Shown: positions 35,239-46,140 of the stretch, piece by piece
Numbering within the stretch: position 1 is the stretch's first letter
Layout of the letters: every line of letters starts with the position of its first letter
From: Neoconidiobolus thromboides FSU 785
Taxonomy: Eukaryota > Entomophthoromycota > Entomophthoromycetes > Entomophthorales > Neoconidiobolaceae
NCBI GenBank assembly: GCA_025603075.1
Contig: MU626280.1
Location: 106,717-170,716, forward strand
Direction of reading: 5' to 3'
Length of the DNA: 64,000 nt
Translations under genes and position numbers: made by a program
Notes under the pieces: model-generated
Told to the model about the DNA's origin: nothing
Databases searched by the model: none
Seen by the model: only the letters and a program-made list of their open reading frames with translations

Positions 35239-36150
35239 ATGCCTTCTGTAAAAATTTCACCCTCAATGTTGTCTTCGGACTTTGCTATGTTAGCTGAAGA
35301 AGCTAAAAGAATGGTTGACTTAGGTGCGGACTATCTTCATATGGGTAAGTAGTTTATTATTTTAATATCTATAATAACATATATTAATTGGTTATTTTAG
35401 ATGTTATGGATGGGTAAATTAATTATATTATTATAATTAAATATATATTAATTTTATAAAAAGCCATTTTGTACCAAATCTCACCTTAGGTGCTCCTGTT
35501 GTTAAAGCTCTTCGTCAACATACTGATATTGTTTTAGGTAAGTATTAGTTTGTTTTTATTGTTGACATTTAATTAAATAATTAAAGATTGTCATTTAATG
35601 GTTTCTGAACCTAATAAGGTAATTCAATCATTTATTTTACTTGGTTTATTTTAATATGTCAATTATAGTGGATTGATGACTTTGCAAAAGCAGGCGCTTC
35701 TATTTTTACATTCCATTGTGAAGCAGTTGGTAAGTTATTTTAATTAATAATTTAATAATAAAGTTTAATATCATTTTAGAAAACTTAGAAGAAACCCTTG
35801 ACCTTGTACATGCAGCTGGTATGAAAGCCGGTGTTGCAGTTAAACCAAAAACACCGATTGAAACTATAATAAATTTATGTCATAAAATAGATATGGTACT
35901 CGTAATGACAGTTGAACCAGGGTTTGGTGGCCAATCATTTATGGAAGATTGTTTACCAAAAGTTAGAGAAGTACGTAAACGTTTCCCAGAAATTGACATT
36001 CAAGTAGATGGTGGTCTTGCTCTTGATACCATTGAAAAAGCAGCTCAAGCTGGTGCTAATGTTATTGTAGCTGGTACAGCTATCTTTAAAGCAGACAAAC
36101 CAGGAGAAATTATCCAAAAGTTTAGAGAAGTTGCTTCAAAATATCAATGA
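35239..36150 (+). CDS. RPE1: Ribulose-5-phosphate 3-epimerase
   Basis: Six exons (35239-35344, 35401-35413, 35464-35537, 35587-35618, 35669-35729, 35780-36150) close to 218 residues, standard for this TIM-barrel enzyme of the pentose phosphate pathway. The start MPSVKISPSMLSSDFAMLA is typical. The catalytic Asp sits in DVMDGHFVPN and the second metal/acid site in VDGGL. CHLMV and VMTVEPGFGGQSFM (substrate loop) are intact. Exon 2 is only 13 nt and encodes the core of DVMDG, so the active site is split by two introns. The gene stands alone between repeat-rich gaps. Confidence 0.95.
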
Positions 36151-36860
36151 TTTATTTATGATGAAGCTTGCCTTTTTGAGATTTATTAATTCTAACCCTT
36201 AACTTAATAAACCATTCAATTAATGGTTTTTAATTAATAGTTGTTTTTATTTTAATAGTTTAAGTTATATTATCAAGTAGAAGGTTTTATATTTTCCTTT
36301 AAAATGTGTGTATAGGTAAATAAATAGAATGTTCTTATCTAGTAAATTATGAGCGTATTAATAATCTATGTTTTTAATTTAAACGATTAAATTTGAATAT
36401 TAAGGAAGTTATTACTTTTGAAGAATAATACTAGTTTTTATTAAATTTATCGCTTTAATAGTCCAAAAAATTTCGAAAGAAAGTATTTAATGTTATTTTA
36501 ATTTTAGATTATAAAATATATATTATAATAATTACAAAAGATGTAATGAGCATTTGATAAAAAAATAAAAGTTATGTATTAATTTAAATTTTAAAAATTT
36601 AAACTATTTTTGTTAAATATTAGTTATCCCACATGAGGATCGAACTCACAACCATTTTATTGATTAACCAATGGCTAATCGGCTTCACCAAAAGACAAAA
36701 AAAACCCGCTATTTAACACATTATAATCTACCAAAAAACAAAAAATCAAATCAAAATTTTAATTACTTGTAAAATACAAGTTTTATTGCTAACTTTCATA
36801 AAAAAAATCTATTCAGCACAATATTAAAGTTTCCATTATTTTCTACTCACTCATCCTATT
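36151..36860. other. Intergenic region with a tRNA-like sequence
   Basis: Spacer between the epimerase and Bdp1 3' ends. The only structured feature is a tRNA-like segment on the minus strand at 36626-36696. Confidence 0.5.
36626..36696 (-). pseudogene. tRNA-like sequence, probably decayed
   Basis: On the minus strand an A-box-like TGGTGAAGCCGATTA and a perfect B-box-like AGTTCGATCC lie 30-odd bases apart. The T-arm (GTGAG/CTCAT) pairs, and overall length is 71 nt. The acceptor arms pair only by several wobbles, the anticodon arm is irregular, and no T-run terminator follows. It is more likely a tRNA relic or a Pol III-promoter-derived fragment than a working tRNA. Confidence 0.3.
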
Positions 36861-38584
36861 TCAAAATAAAGACTCGTAATTACGATAAGTTAATGCTTGA
36901 GTGACTTTATGTGAATTCACTGCATCTTCTTTAATATATTTTAGTTTAATTTGTCTTCTTGAACGATTATTAAATTCTTTAGCAATCATTTCAAAATCGG
37001 TGCCCCATTTAACCAAACCCTAAAAAAAATGCAAAATTTTTTCATTAATGATAGATTCATATTACAATCTCTACACTCTCCATTCTCCAGAATATTAATT
37101 TAAAATTGTAAAGTTTCAATATGTAATTATATAATCATATAATTATACAACTTACCTTATAAAATAAATCGGTTTCCCATTCAGACCATCTTTTGTTACC
37201 CGATTTTTTAACAAATTGAGAGGAATTACCATGATTCCCCATTTCACCTAAATGCTCGACTTGTAAAATTTCAGGTTCATTTTTATTAACTAATTGAGCA
37301 TGAGTAATATGCAATGAACTTTGATCAATAATAAATTCGCCATTAACTTCTTTAATTTTAATTCCTCTAAAAACAATAAGAAAATATTAATAAATATTAT
37401 CAATTTTAATACTTTGTTTGAAATTTTGAAATTTTAAAATTTTACTTACTTATTCTGTCCTGCTTTTTCTTTCTTAATTTCTTTTTCTATCAATAAATTT
37501 TCAGTCTCCTTCGCTTGCCTTTTTTCTACGGTCATAGCTGCATTTTCAAATTTATTTTTCAATTCCTGTGACATTTCTTCACCATAATTAATATGTGGAG
37601 CACAAAGTGCATCTAAAGGTATTGTATTCATATCTACTTTTCTTTTTTTTTCCCCCATTTTATCCAATTGAATTTTAGCATATCTTGCCTTTTGTCGAGG
37701 TTTAAATCGTAATATTTTTTGTGCCATAATATCTTCATTATTATCTGGATTATCTTCATTACCACGTGGAAATAATCCCATAAAACTTTCCAATGTACCA
37801 TTAGTTAATGCACCATTAATAGTGTTGATATCTTCTTCCACATTGGAAATTTGAGTAACTTGAGCGGGCATACTATTAACTTTACTTTTACTTTTTCTTT
37901 TCTTTTTTTGTTGGTTTTCTTTATGTCCATAATTTGCCATAATATCTAATGGTATATCTTCTTCAGTATCTTCTTCTTCGCCGATTGATTTTTTAGTTTT
38001 AGATTGGCTCTTAACAGGATTAAAAGCAGGTGTCATTATCGCATTTCCTTTTGGTTTTTCGATGAGTTTATTGATTTTACTTTTTGGTTTGACAATCTCT
38101 TTTTCTTCTAAACTTATTCTACTCTCAGAAAGACTTTCTTCAATACTTGTATTATTACCTTTGGCTTGTATTATCTTTGATGAGGATATTAAATTACTCT
38201 TTGAAATACTGATTTGGCTTAGTTTGAAAGTGGATTGCTCTAGATTACCAGTGGATGATATATCTTCCATTTCATCTATTTGATTTGTAGTAGTAAGTTC
38301 ATTGATCTTCCTTCCATTAATATCAATAGTTGATTCATTGGTTATAACTATTATATTTAAGAATAATTAGTTTTGAAGATTTAAATAATTAATAAATTTT
38401 TACCTTCTGTCGCAGCATTCTCATTACTAGTTAATTTATTAGCTTCTTTTTTAGTTACTTTTGGTTTTTGTTTTGGCGCAAATTTTTTTTGACTTTTGTC
38501 TATTATGAAAATAAAAACATTAACTTTTCATATATATATATAAGTGATATATAATTTACTTATCCCAAAACTAGTGATTACCAT
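36861..38584 (-). CDS. BDP1: TFIIIB subunit Bdp1 (B'')
   Basis: Five exons (38584-38560, 38499-38404, 38347-37450, 37366-37156, 37019-36861) close to 462 residues. After the short first exon comes NKSQKKFAPKQKPK, the conserved fungal Bdp1 N-terminal motif. A long acidic/basic disordered stretch follows. The C-terminal SANT domain is split by an intron: NKRWSEWETDLFYK, then GLVKWGTDFEMIAKEFNNRS and RRQIKLKYIKEDA. Bdp1 completes TFIIIB and opens promoters for RNA polymerase III at tRNA and 5S genes. It is divergent from Noc4 with 200 bp between start codons. The protein is shorter than yeast Bdp1 at the C-terminus. Confidence 0.9.
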
Positions 38585-38784
38585 TTCTAAAAAAATAAAG
38601 TGATGATAAAAATAGTGAAAAAAAATTAACTTAGTTAAATTAATCCTTGGTCAAATAAAATTGTTGAAATTTCTATTTTAACCAATTAAATAGCAACAAT
38701 TTCAATCCATTAGAATTCGAGAAATTCAAATCTTTAAGCCTTTTCAAGAAAATACTCTTGATATTCGATTTTTATAAAACAAAA
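38585..38784. promoter_or_regulatory. Bidirectional promoter, BDP1 and NOC4
   Basis: These 200 bp separate the two start codons. Near the BDP1 side lie GTGATGATAAAAATAG and GTGAAAAAAAATTAAC (about 38601-38634). They loosely resemble the PAC (GATGAG) and RRPE (TGAAAAATTT) motifs that coordinate ribosome-biogenesis genes in yeasts. The resemblance is weak. Confidence 0.4.
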
Positions 38785-40887
38785 ATGGTGAAAGATAAAG
38801 CAAGTTTAAATAGTTTAAAAAGTCAGGTAATTATATTAACTCCCCGTCTTAAACCGATAATAACTCAATTGATAGAAAAAAGGCAAACCTAGTACAGGTT
38901 TAAGTAAAAAGAACATTGATCCTAACTTAAAAGAAAAACTTAATGATATAAAAACATCTATATTAAGTTCCAAAAAAGATCTGAATTTAATATTAACTTT
39001 ATTAGAACATACTAATGTAAGTGATTAAAATCGATTATACTAAAATATTCATTCTTCAATTTATCTAATTAACTAACTAATAATCTCAAATTCTCTTAGT
39101 CTTCCAACAATGAAGAAGTTTATCTTTCTATTAAATGTATGCAAGGAGTTATCATTACCCTTATAAAACAAGGAGATATTAAAATATATAGAGATAATAA
39201 ACCAAAAAGTGAAATTGAAGATAAAGTAGGATTAAAGGTCGAAGAATGGTTAACTAGTATTTATAAAAAATGGATTAAACGACTATTAAATTTATTAATT
39301 AAAAAAGATCCAGCTATTCAAGTAAGCTTTTAAAATAATCAGGTTATTTTTATGAGAATAGGTATTAAGTAAAGTTTTAACAGGTAGCTGCCTTCGAGGC
39401 CTTAATTAATTTACTAAAAGAAGATGCTTTACAAGGTTATAAATTCCGTCAAGTTTACAGTATGAACATTTCTTTAATCGAACAAATCACTGATACACTT
39501 TGTAATAATACTTCAAGTGAAGAATTATTAAACTATATTAGTGAAAAATATATGAATACATATCATGATTTACTTTATTATATTAGTAAATTTATGGCAT
39601 TGAGTATTCGAAAACTAGATCCTAAAGAAGTCAAAGAAGAAAAGATTAATTGGTTATTTAAATTATTAACTCAACTAAGAAACATGCCCAAAAATGAAGA
39701 GGATATTCATGAGTTTTATTGTTTAAATCCAAATGAAATTAAAGAAGATAAAGAAAAAGAAAAGGAAAAGAAACATTTTTTAATGTTAATTAATAGTTAC
39801 AAAAAAGAATATCAAGAGTTATTTTTAGCTTTTTTTACATTACCATTATCAACTACTGTTATTAAAAAATTGTTATTAATTATACACCATCGATTATTGC
39901 CCAATTTTTTACATCCATTAAAAATGTTAGATTTTTTAACTGAAAGTTATGATTTTGGTAAGTATCAATTTAATTATAATACAATCTGTTTTTTATATTG
40001 ATATTAATATTAATATATCTTTGATAATTTAGGTGGTTCTATTTCATTATTAGCTTTAAATGGTTTATTTACATTAATTCATAAATATAATATGGATTAT
40101 CCTCAATTTTATCAAAAATTATATAATTTATTTAATATGGATATATTACATAGTAAATATCGTTCAAGATTTTTTAGATTAAGTGAATTATTTTTAAATT
40201 CAGGGTAATTAATTAATTAATTAATATTAACTATTAACTATTATTTGTATAAAATATTAATTAATGATTATTAGATATTTACCTGTTAATCTAGTAGCTG
40301 CTTTTGTTAAAAAAATGAGTCGATTAGCTTTATTTGCTCCACCTGGTGCTATTGTTATCGTTATACCATTTATTTACAATTTAATGAAAGCTCATCCAAC
40401 TTGTATGAAATTGATTCATAATGACAATATTAATGATTTTGGTAAACATTAATTTAATTAGTTAATACTTAATATATGATATTTAACTCTAAATATAGAA
40501 TCTGATCCTTATGATTTCACTTGTAATGAACCTAGTTTATCAAAAGCAATTGATAGTTCTTTATGGGAAATTGAGGTAATTTCATTTATTTTCATACTAT
40601 CCTTATCCTTATTTTTATACTATATTAACATGTATATATTTCTATAGTCTTTAACTTGTCATTATTATTCCAATGTTTCTAGTTTAGCTAAATTATTCTC
40701 AGAGTTATTTAACAAACCCAATTATCAATTAGAACATTTCTTAGATCATAATTATAATTCAATGTTACAAGTTGAATTCCAAAAAATATTTAAAAAAGTA
40801 CCTGCTTTATTAAATAATCCTAAATTGAGTTTATTTACTGAAGAGAAGGGTATTTGTTTAAATTTAAATAAAGAATGGGAATTTTAA
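38785..40887 (+). CDS. NOC4: Nucleolar complex protein Noc4
   Basis: Eight exons (38785-38826, 38876-39016, 39100-39321, 39384-39957, 40033-40204, 40275-40441, 40499-40575, 40648-40887) close to 544 residues, close to yeast Noc4. The N-terminal half is helical-repeat. VAAFEALINLLKEDALQGYK lies in the middle. The CBF/Mak21-type C-terminal domain is marked by YLPVNLVAAFVKKMSRLALF, APPGAIVIVIPFIYNLMKAH and CNEPSLSKAIDSSLWEIESL. Noc4 pairs with Nop14 and is needed for 40S subunit maturation and export in the nucleolus. It converges on the EH-domain gene with a 125-bp gap. Confidence 0.92.
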
Positions 40888-41012
40888 TTAAGATGAAGTT
40901 AAAATAGAGTGAAAATACAAGTATTAATAAACGAAATGAAATAAAATAAAATATATAGAATAAAGAAATTAATAATTATTTTTAAAATTTGATTGAATTT
41001 ATTTATTTAATA

Positions 41013-43218
41013 TTATTTTAAAAACTCAGGTAATTCAATAGGAGGTAATTTCAATTGATTTAATAAATTATTATATTCTTGATGAGCTTTTATAGCAGAT
41101 TTCAAATTATAGTCTAAAAATCCTAATTCTAATTTAGAATTTTTTTGGAATTTAGTAAAATTATCAATTATTTGATTTTTCTTGACTTTCATTTCCTCCT
41201 TTAATTCCTCCATATTTTGTAATTGTTGATTTAATTGATTCTCTTGTTGAATTACTTTATTCACTTGTAATTGTAATTGAGTTTGATTTAATAATTTTTC
41301 ATTAATCGTATTGATCATTTGATTAACATTTTTCTTTTCTAACTCATAATTCCTTTCCAATTCATTCAATTGTAACACTTCATTTTCATTTAATTCTTTT
41401 AATTCTAACCATTTTTGATTTAATTTTTCTTTTAATTCTAAACTATATTCTTCATCTAAACTATAACTTTGAATTGATAAATATTCAATCGGCTTTTCTT
41501 TATATTGAACAGTTAAGTCTTGAAGTTGAAATTCAGGTACTAAAATCAATAAACTATTAACATTTATATAAAAATTATATATAATCAATAATACCTTCAA
41601 TTTCCTCTGGTTCTTCAACTAACAAAGTCTCTTCCTCTAAAAGTAATTATTCATTAAAACTTTATTAATCTTGACTTAATCAAATCTATTCTTTTACCTT
41701 TCATTCCTTGTAATTTAATTTTCAATTCCATTGGTAATTCGTTTGGAATTTCATTACCTTTCAGTACACTTTGAATCAATAGCATAGCAATTTCGAATTC
41801 TATATAATTTAATTCTGGCATTTGTCGTATACTAGCTAATTCCCTATTATTTACAATAAGTTTATATTCCATTAATAAGTATATTTTAAATAGTAGTAAT
41901 TCAATTATTAATTATTTACCAAATCTTCCCTAATTCTAATTGAGATAAGTTTGATTTAATAAATTCATTAACACATACATCACCTAAAACAACAATAAAA
42001 AATATTATTAATATCAATATTAAATTATATTGAATCTCAACTTACTGGCTATATTTCCGTTCTTTAATTTAGGTAATTTATCAAATAATATTTTAATCGC
42101 ATCTACCTCATTATTATTGTCCCCCATTTCTCTTCCCTCAGAACTCATATCTATACCCCCATTCATAGGTTCTACAACCTTCACATCTTTTAAAGTATCC
42201 GAAGCAGATTTTGCTAATTCTAAGGGTACTCTTTGAGGTAATTGTTTAATTATATTTTTTTTTAACAATTCAGCCAAGTGCATAGCTACTAAAAATTCGG
42301 CTAGGATTAAACTCCCACGATTATTACCATCTGCTAAAGACCTAATAAAGTTTTTATTAATAACAATAACAATAACAATAACAATAACAATATGATTATC
42401 ACTCTTCATGAATAGTCTAAACTTTTTAAAACTATTTTATTTTGCATATTAATAACAAATACTTACCAAATCAAAGCCAATTTATCAATATCTAATTTAG
42501 TATCTAATAATGCTTGTTTAGCTTTATTACCATCTAAATATAAATCAATGGGTTCCAAATCATAAAATAAGTTGGTATATTCTTCTTGTTTTGATTGTGG
42601 AATATTCCATGGAGAATCAGAACCACTATTTAATCGTGGTACACTTGATGGAGGTTTATTTTTAAATTGGGGAAGAGTGGAGACTGTTAAGTGTTAATTG
42701 AGATGAAGTAAATGAAAAATATTAGTAAAGTATAAATAGGAATTAATTATCTTTGAATGTAATTACCTAGACTTAAATTCTCTTTATTCAGTTCCTTTTT
42801 CTCTTGTGCTAAAGTTAAATATTTTACACCATTAATAAATTGCCATTGAGAAACTACGTTATTTTTGATATCTAATTTGTTCCATATTTTTCCCAATACT
42901 TCTTGTTCCAATCCAGTTTCTTTAAATAATTGTAATAATTTAACACTAGCTAAAAGTTCATTTTCTGGATTCAGTGAGTTAAATAAAGTGATACATTTTT
43001 CGTCAATGGGGGATAATTCAGGTACTATGTAAATGGTAAAAAGAAGGATGGAGGGTTCAGTTTTAATTATGGACAAGACAAAAATGGAAATTATTGAACT
43101 TACCACCAATCTCTACACTATTAGATGTTTGTCTAGGTCTTCTACCCCGACTACTTCCAGTTGGTGGGGGCTGGATTCGTATTCCTGATCCAAAAGGATT
43201 GTCTTGAGAGTTGTTCAT
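41013..43218 (-). CDS. EH-domain endocytic scaffold (Ede1/Eps15-like, short)
   Basis: Eight exons (43218-43104, 43024-42767, 42683-42467, 42341-42046, 41983-41920, 41843-41698, 41636-41595, 41539-41013) close to 554 residues. Three EH-like modules follow an N-terminal NPF motif (MNNSQDNPFG). Signatures include LLQLFKETGLEQEVLGKIWN, KQALLDTKLDIDKLALIWSL with ADGNNRGSLILAEFLVAMHL, and FIKSNLSQLELGKIWELASI with LNYIEFEIAMLLI. A coiled coil (about 400-510) and a short tail end the protein. EH domains bind NPF peptides during clathrin-mediated endocytosis. It lacks the long C-terminus and UBA of Ede1, so it could be an End3/Pan1-type relative. Confidence 0.8.
42359..42386. repeat. (AATAAC)n simple repeat in an intron
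   Basis: Six-base repeat of AATAAC type within an intron of the EH-domain gene. It gives a spurious Ile-Val ORF on the minus strand. Confidence 0.8.
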
Positions 43219-43990
43219 TTTTACTATTGAGTGTATAAATTAATAAAAAATTAATATTTGCTTTGAAATTTAGAAATTTTATTTTACGGGTGGCTTAAAC
43301 TGGTTCTTGAATTTTTTTTAAATGTTATGGAAACAGATTTTGTAAATGGAGGAAGGAGCATTATTTTTGTTTAAAATTAAGAGAAAAAAGATAAACAACA
43401 ATTGAAGATGGGTGAATATAAACCTGAGTTTAGTATTTTATTTTATTAAATCAACATCGATAGAATTTAAACTTCTAAAATGCTATCCTTTTGAGCTAGA
43501 CAAAATATACACGGTATTTTTATGAAATATTGTCGTATTACTTTTACAACTATAGCTACATTTCAAATAATATGTATGGAAATTTGACATAAAAAATAAA
43601 CATTCCTAAAAAGTTAAAACGCTTTTTTTACATTATATAATAAATAAGCAAACAAATTTATGTTATAACAATTTTATTTAAGAACTTTCTAAATAAGAGG
43701 ATTAACTAGTGGGGATGTCTAAATTAGCTTTATCAAGAGATATTTATTACTAGACTGTTTTATAGCCAACATTAAAGATTTAATATTAAATAAACAAATA
43801 ATTTTAATATTATAACTATATTACAATATACTAATAAGTTGGTAAATAGTTGCATAAGAGGAAGTAATTAACCCTAAAACTATAATTAACTATTTTTAAA
43901 ATTATATTTATTTTATTATTATTAATAGTTAAGTTATTAATTTTATTATATTTATAAATAAAAATCTTAAATTTTAAAATTAGTTAATAT

Positions 43991-44093
43991 TTGGGGATGT
44001 ATTTTTGTGTTTAAGAATTTTACTAACAAATTTTCCGCTTAAATAGCGCTTAAAAGGTGGAAAAAGTAATGAAATCAAAAAAATCATCCCCAT
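43991..44093 (+). mobile_element. Family A MITE inside transposase relic copy 1
   Basis: Ends are TTGGGGATGTATTTTTGTG and AAATCATCCCCAT. It lies at the position that is occupied by a minus-orientation copy in the homologous relic at 56068. Confidence 0.88.
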
Positions 44094-44233
44094 TTTTTAT
44101 TTTACTTAGTGCTTTAAAACTATTTTTCTGTTGTGAAATTTTCAAAAATTCTATTAATTGTACTTTTATAGTGCTTGATAAAAGAATTAAAACTGATGTT
44201 TAGATTATTGTTTATTTTGCAAATTTTTTTAAA

Positions 44234-44340
44234 TATATGGGGATGTATTTTTGTGTTTAAGAATTTTGCTAATAATTTTTCCGCTCAAGTAGTACTTAAA
44301 AGACGGAAAAAATAATGAAGCCAAAAAAACACCCCCATAT
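44234..44340 (+). mobile_element. Family A MITE inside transposase relic copy 1 (empty in copy 2)
   Basis: Ends are TATATGGGGATGTATTTTTG and AACACCCCCATAT. The homologous site near 56317-56325 has no insertion, which fixes the element limits and a TA (or TATA) duplication. Confidence 0.9.
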
Positions 44341-44509
44341 AATGTAAACTTTTAAATTTTAGAATAATTTTCTGTACTTGCCTATATATTAATTTTTATA
44401 AACTTTATTATTTTATTATTTTTTAAATATGAAATGTTAAATTTTAATATTTATATAATTTAAAATTATTAGCTCTAATTTTGTTTTTATTGTTATACTT
44501 CATTCAAAG

Positions 44510-45245
44510 TGTGAAACATCGCTTTGTCAGTCCCATGGTTAATTATAGCATAACAATCGCCTAAGCTGTTGTGTTCTTGAGTTCAGAGAAAATCAATTCC
44601 ACGTTCTTAGTTTGATTTGCTATGAGAATTCCTAGCTCCATCCCAAAGAATATTACCTTCTCATTTTGATATTTATACTTTTCAGAGTATAAAAGAGTTT
44701 ACAGAGTATAGTCGTTCGAGGCTTTTTAACTGAATTATTCCTTAATATCTCGAACATTTAATAAAGCTATTAAGGTTTCTTAACAGTATTTTACGTAGAT
44801 TTTACACTAGTATTATCTATTCTATCTGTCTTATATAGCTTGTAACCTATTACGTGCTATTCCTCATAATCCAAGTTTATCTTGGTCACATAAACTAAGA
44901 CCTTTCGACTTATAGTGTAGTCAACCCAGCAATAGCTGTTCTTGACTCCAAACCCTGAGTACCAGATTTCACAAAGGAAACTTAGTAGCTTTATTAAATG
45001 CTCGAGATATTAAGGAATAATTCAGTTAAAAAGCCTTGAGCTACTATGTCCTGAAACCTCTTTTATACTCTGATAAGTACAAATATCAAAATGAGATGAT
45101 AATATTATTTGAAATGGAGCTAGAAATTCTCATAGCAAATCAAGCTAAGAGCATGGGATTGATTGCTTTTGAACTCGAGAGCACAACAACTTAAGTGATT
45201 GTTATCCTATAATCAATCATGGAGCTGACAAAGCGATATTTCACA
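44510..45245. mobile_element. LTR-like repeat with extra inverted arm (foldback composite)
   Basis: Bases 44510-44973 are a near-identical copy of 4513-4980. Bases 44975-45245 then repeat the first ~270 bp in inverted orientation, ending GCGATATTTCACA. The whole is therefore a hairpin with ~270-bp arms and a ~190-bp centre. AAG or AAAGT flanks both outer ends. Two head-to-head insertions or a foldback (DIRS- or TIR-type) element would both explain it. Confidence 0.65.
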
Positions 45246-45316
45246 AAGTTAAAAAAGCACCCCGTATTAAAAAAAAATTATTTTTTATTTTGTTTTTATT
45301 CAATGATAAAAAAACA

Positions 45317-45420
45317 ATATGGGGGTGTATTTTTTGTTTAAGAATCTACTAACGATCTTTTCACTCAAATAACGTTTAAAAGATGAAAAAAGTGATGAAA
45401 TTAAGAAAACATCTCATATA
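45317..45420 (+). mobile_element. Family A MITE
   Basis: Ends are ATATGGGGGTGTATTTTTTG and AAAACATCTCATATA. The core has changed to AAATAACGTTTAAAA. Confidence 0.82.
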
Positions 45421-45594
45421 GTATAAAATATATATAAATTAGTTATTCAAAAAAATGAAAAAAGTAAAAAAGGTTTTTATAAAAGTTAGTATTTAATAGT
45501 TGGAATCAAAAGCACTTTTTACTTAATTAACCAGCTGTAGGCCAAAAAGTTTTAGTTTATATAACTAAAACAAACCTGAATTATAAAAAATAGC

Positions 45595-45701
45595 ATATGG
45601 GAATGTGTTTTTGTGTTTAAGAATTTTACTAACAAATTTTCCGCTTAAATAGCCCTTAAAAAATGGAAAAAGTAATGAAGTCAAAAAAAAAAACCCCATA
45701 T
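45595..45701 (+). mobile_element. Family A MITE
   Basis: Ends are ATATGGGAATGTGTTTTTG and AAAACCCCATAT. The core is AAATAGCCCTTAAAA. Confidence 0.85.
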
Positions 45702-46033
45702 AACAAGTCATAAACTATATAAGACAAATAAAATAAAAAATGTTATTATAAAAATTTAACAGCTTTATTAAAAGTATAATATTAAGAAATAAATCAACAA
45801 AAAAACTTCAAGTTATTGTGCTGAAAAATCTTTTTTATATTTTGATTAAGTAACTATATATATAAAATATAACAATTATTTTTTATTACAGTCACTAAGT
45901 ATGGACATCAAAATAAAGAGATAACGTTTTTTATAATTAAACGGTAAATATTTTTATTATTATTTAAGGATGTTTCTTTTATTTTTATACATATATTATA
46001 CTTTCCTTATCTTTTCAACTTCTTAATTTTTAG

Positions 46034-46140
46034 ATATGAGTATGTTTTTTTTACTTTCATTACTTTTTCCATCTTTCAAACACTATTTGAGCGGAAAAGT
46101 TATTAGCAAAATTCTTAAACACAAAAATACATCCCCATAT
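46034..46140 (-). mobile_element. Family A MITE, minus orientation
   Basis: Ends are ATATGAGTATGTTTTTTTTA and ATACATCCCCATAT. Confidence 0.85.

Larger units (their letters stand above)
43711..44420 (-). pseudogene. Decayed DDE-transposase element, copy 1
   Basis: It starts GTGGGGATGTCTAAATT and aligns in blocks with 55146-56430. Examples are AATAAGTTGGTAAATAGTTG versus the 55.4-kb region, TTATTAATTTTATTAT versus 56.0 kb, and GTGCTTTAAAACTATTTTTC versus 56.19 kb. The minus-strand reading frame is wrecked by stops and two MITE insertions, so no protein can be made. Its identity comes from the better preserved copy at 55-56 kb. Confidence 0.6.

Noticed and set aside
42020-42409. Minus-strand ORF beginning with an Ile-Val run
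   Set aside because: The run comes from an AATAAC simple repeat inside an intron; only the part after 42341 is a real exon of the EH-domain gene.
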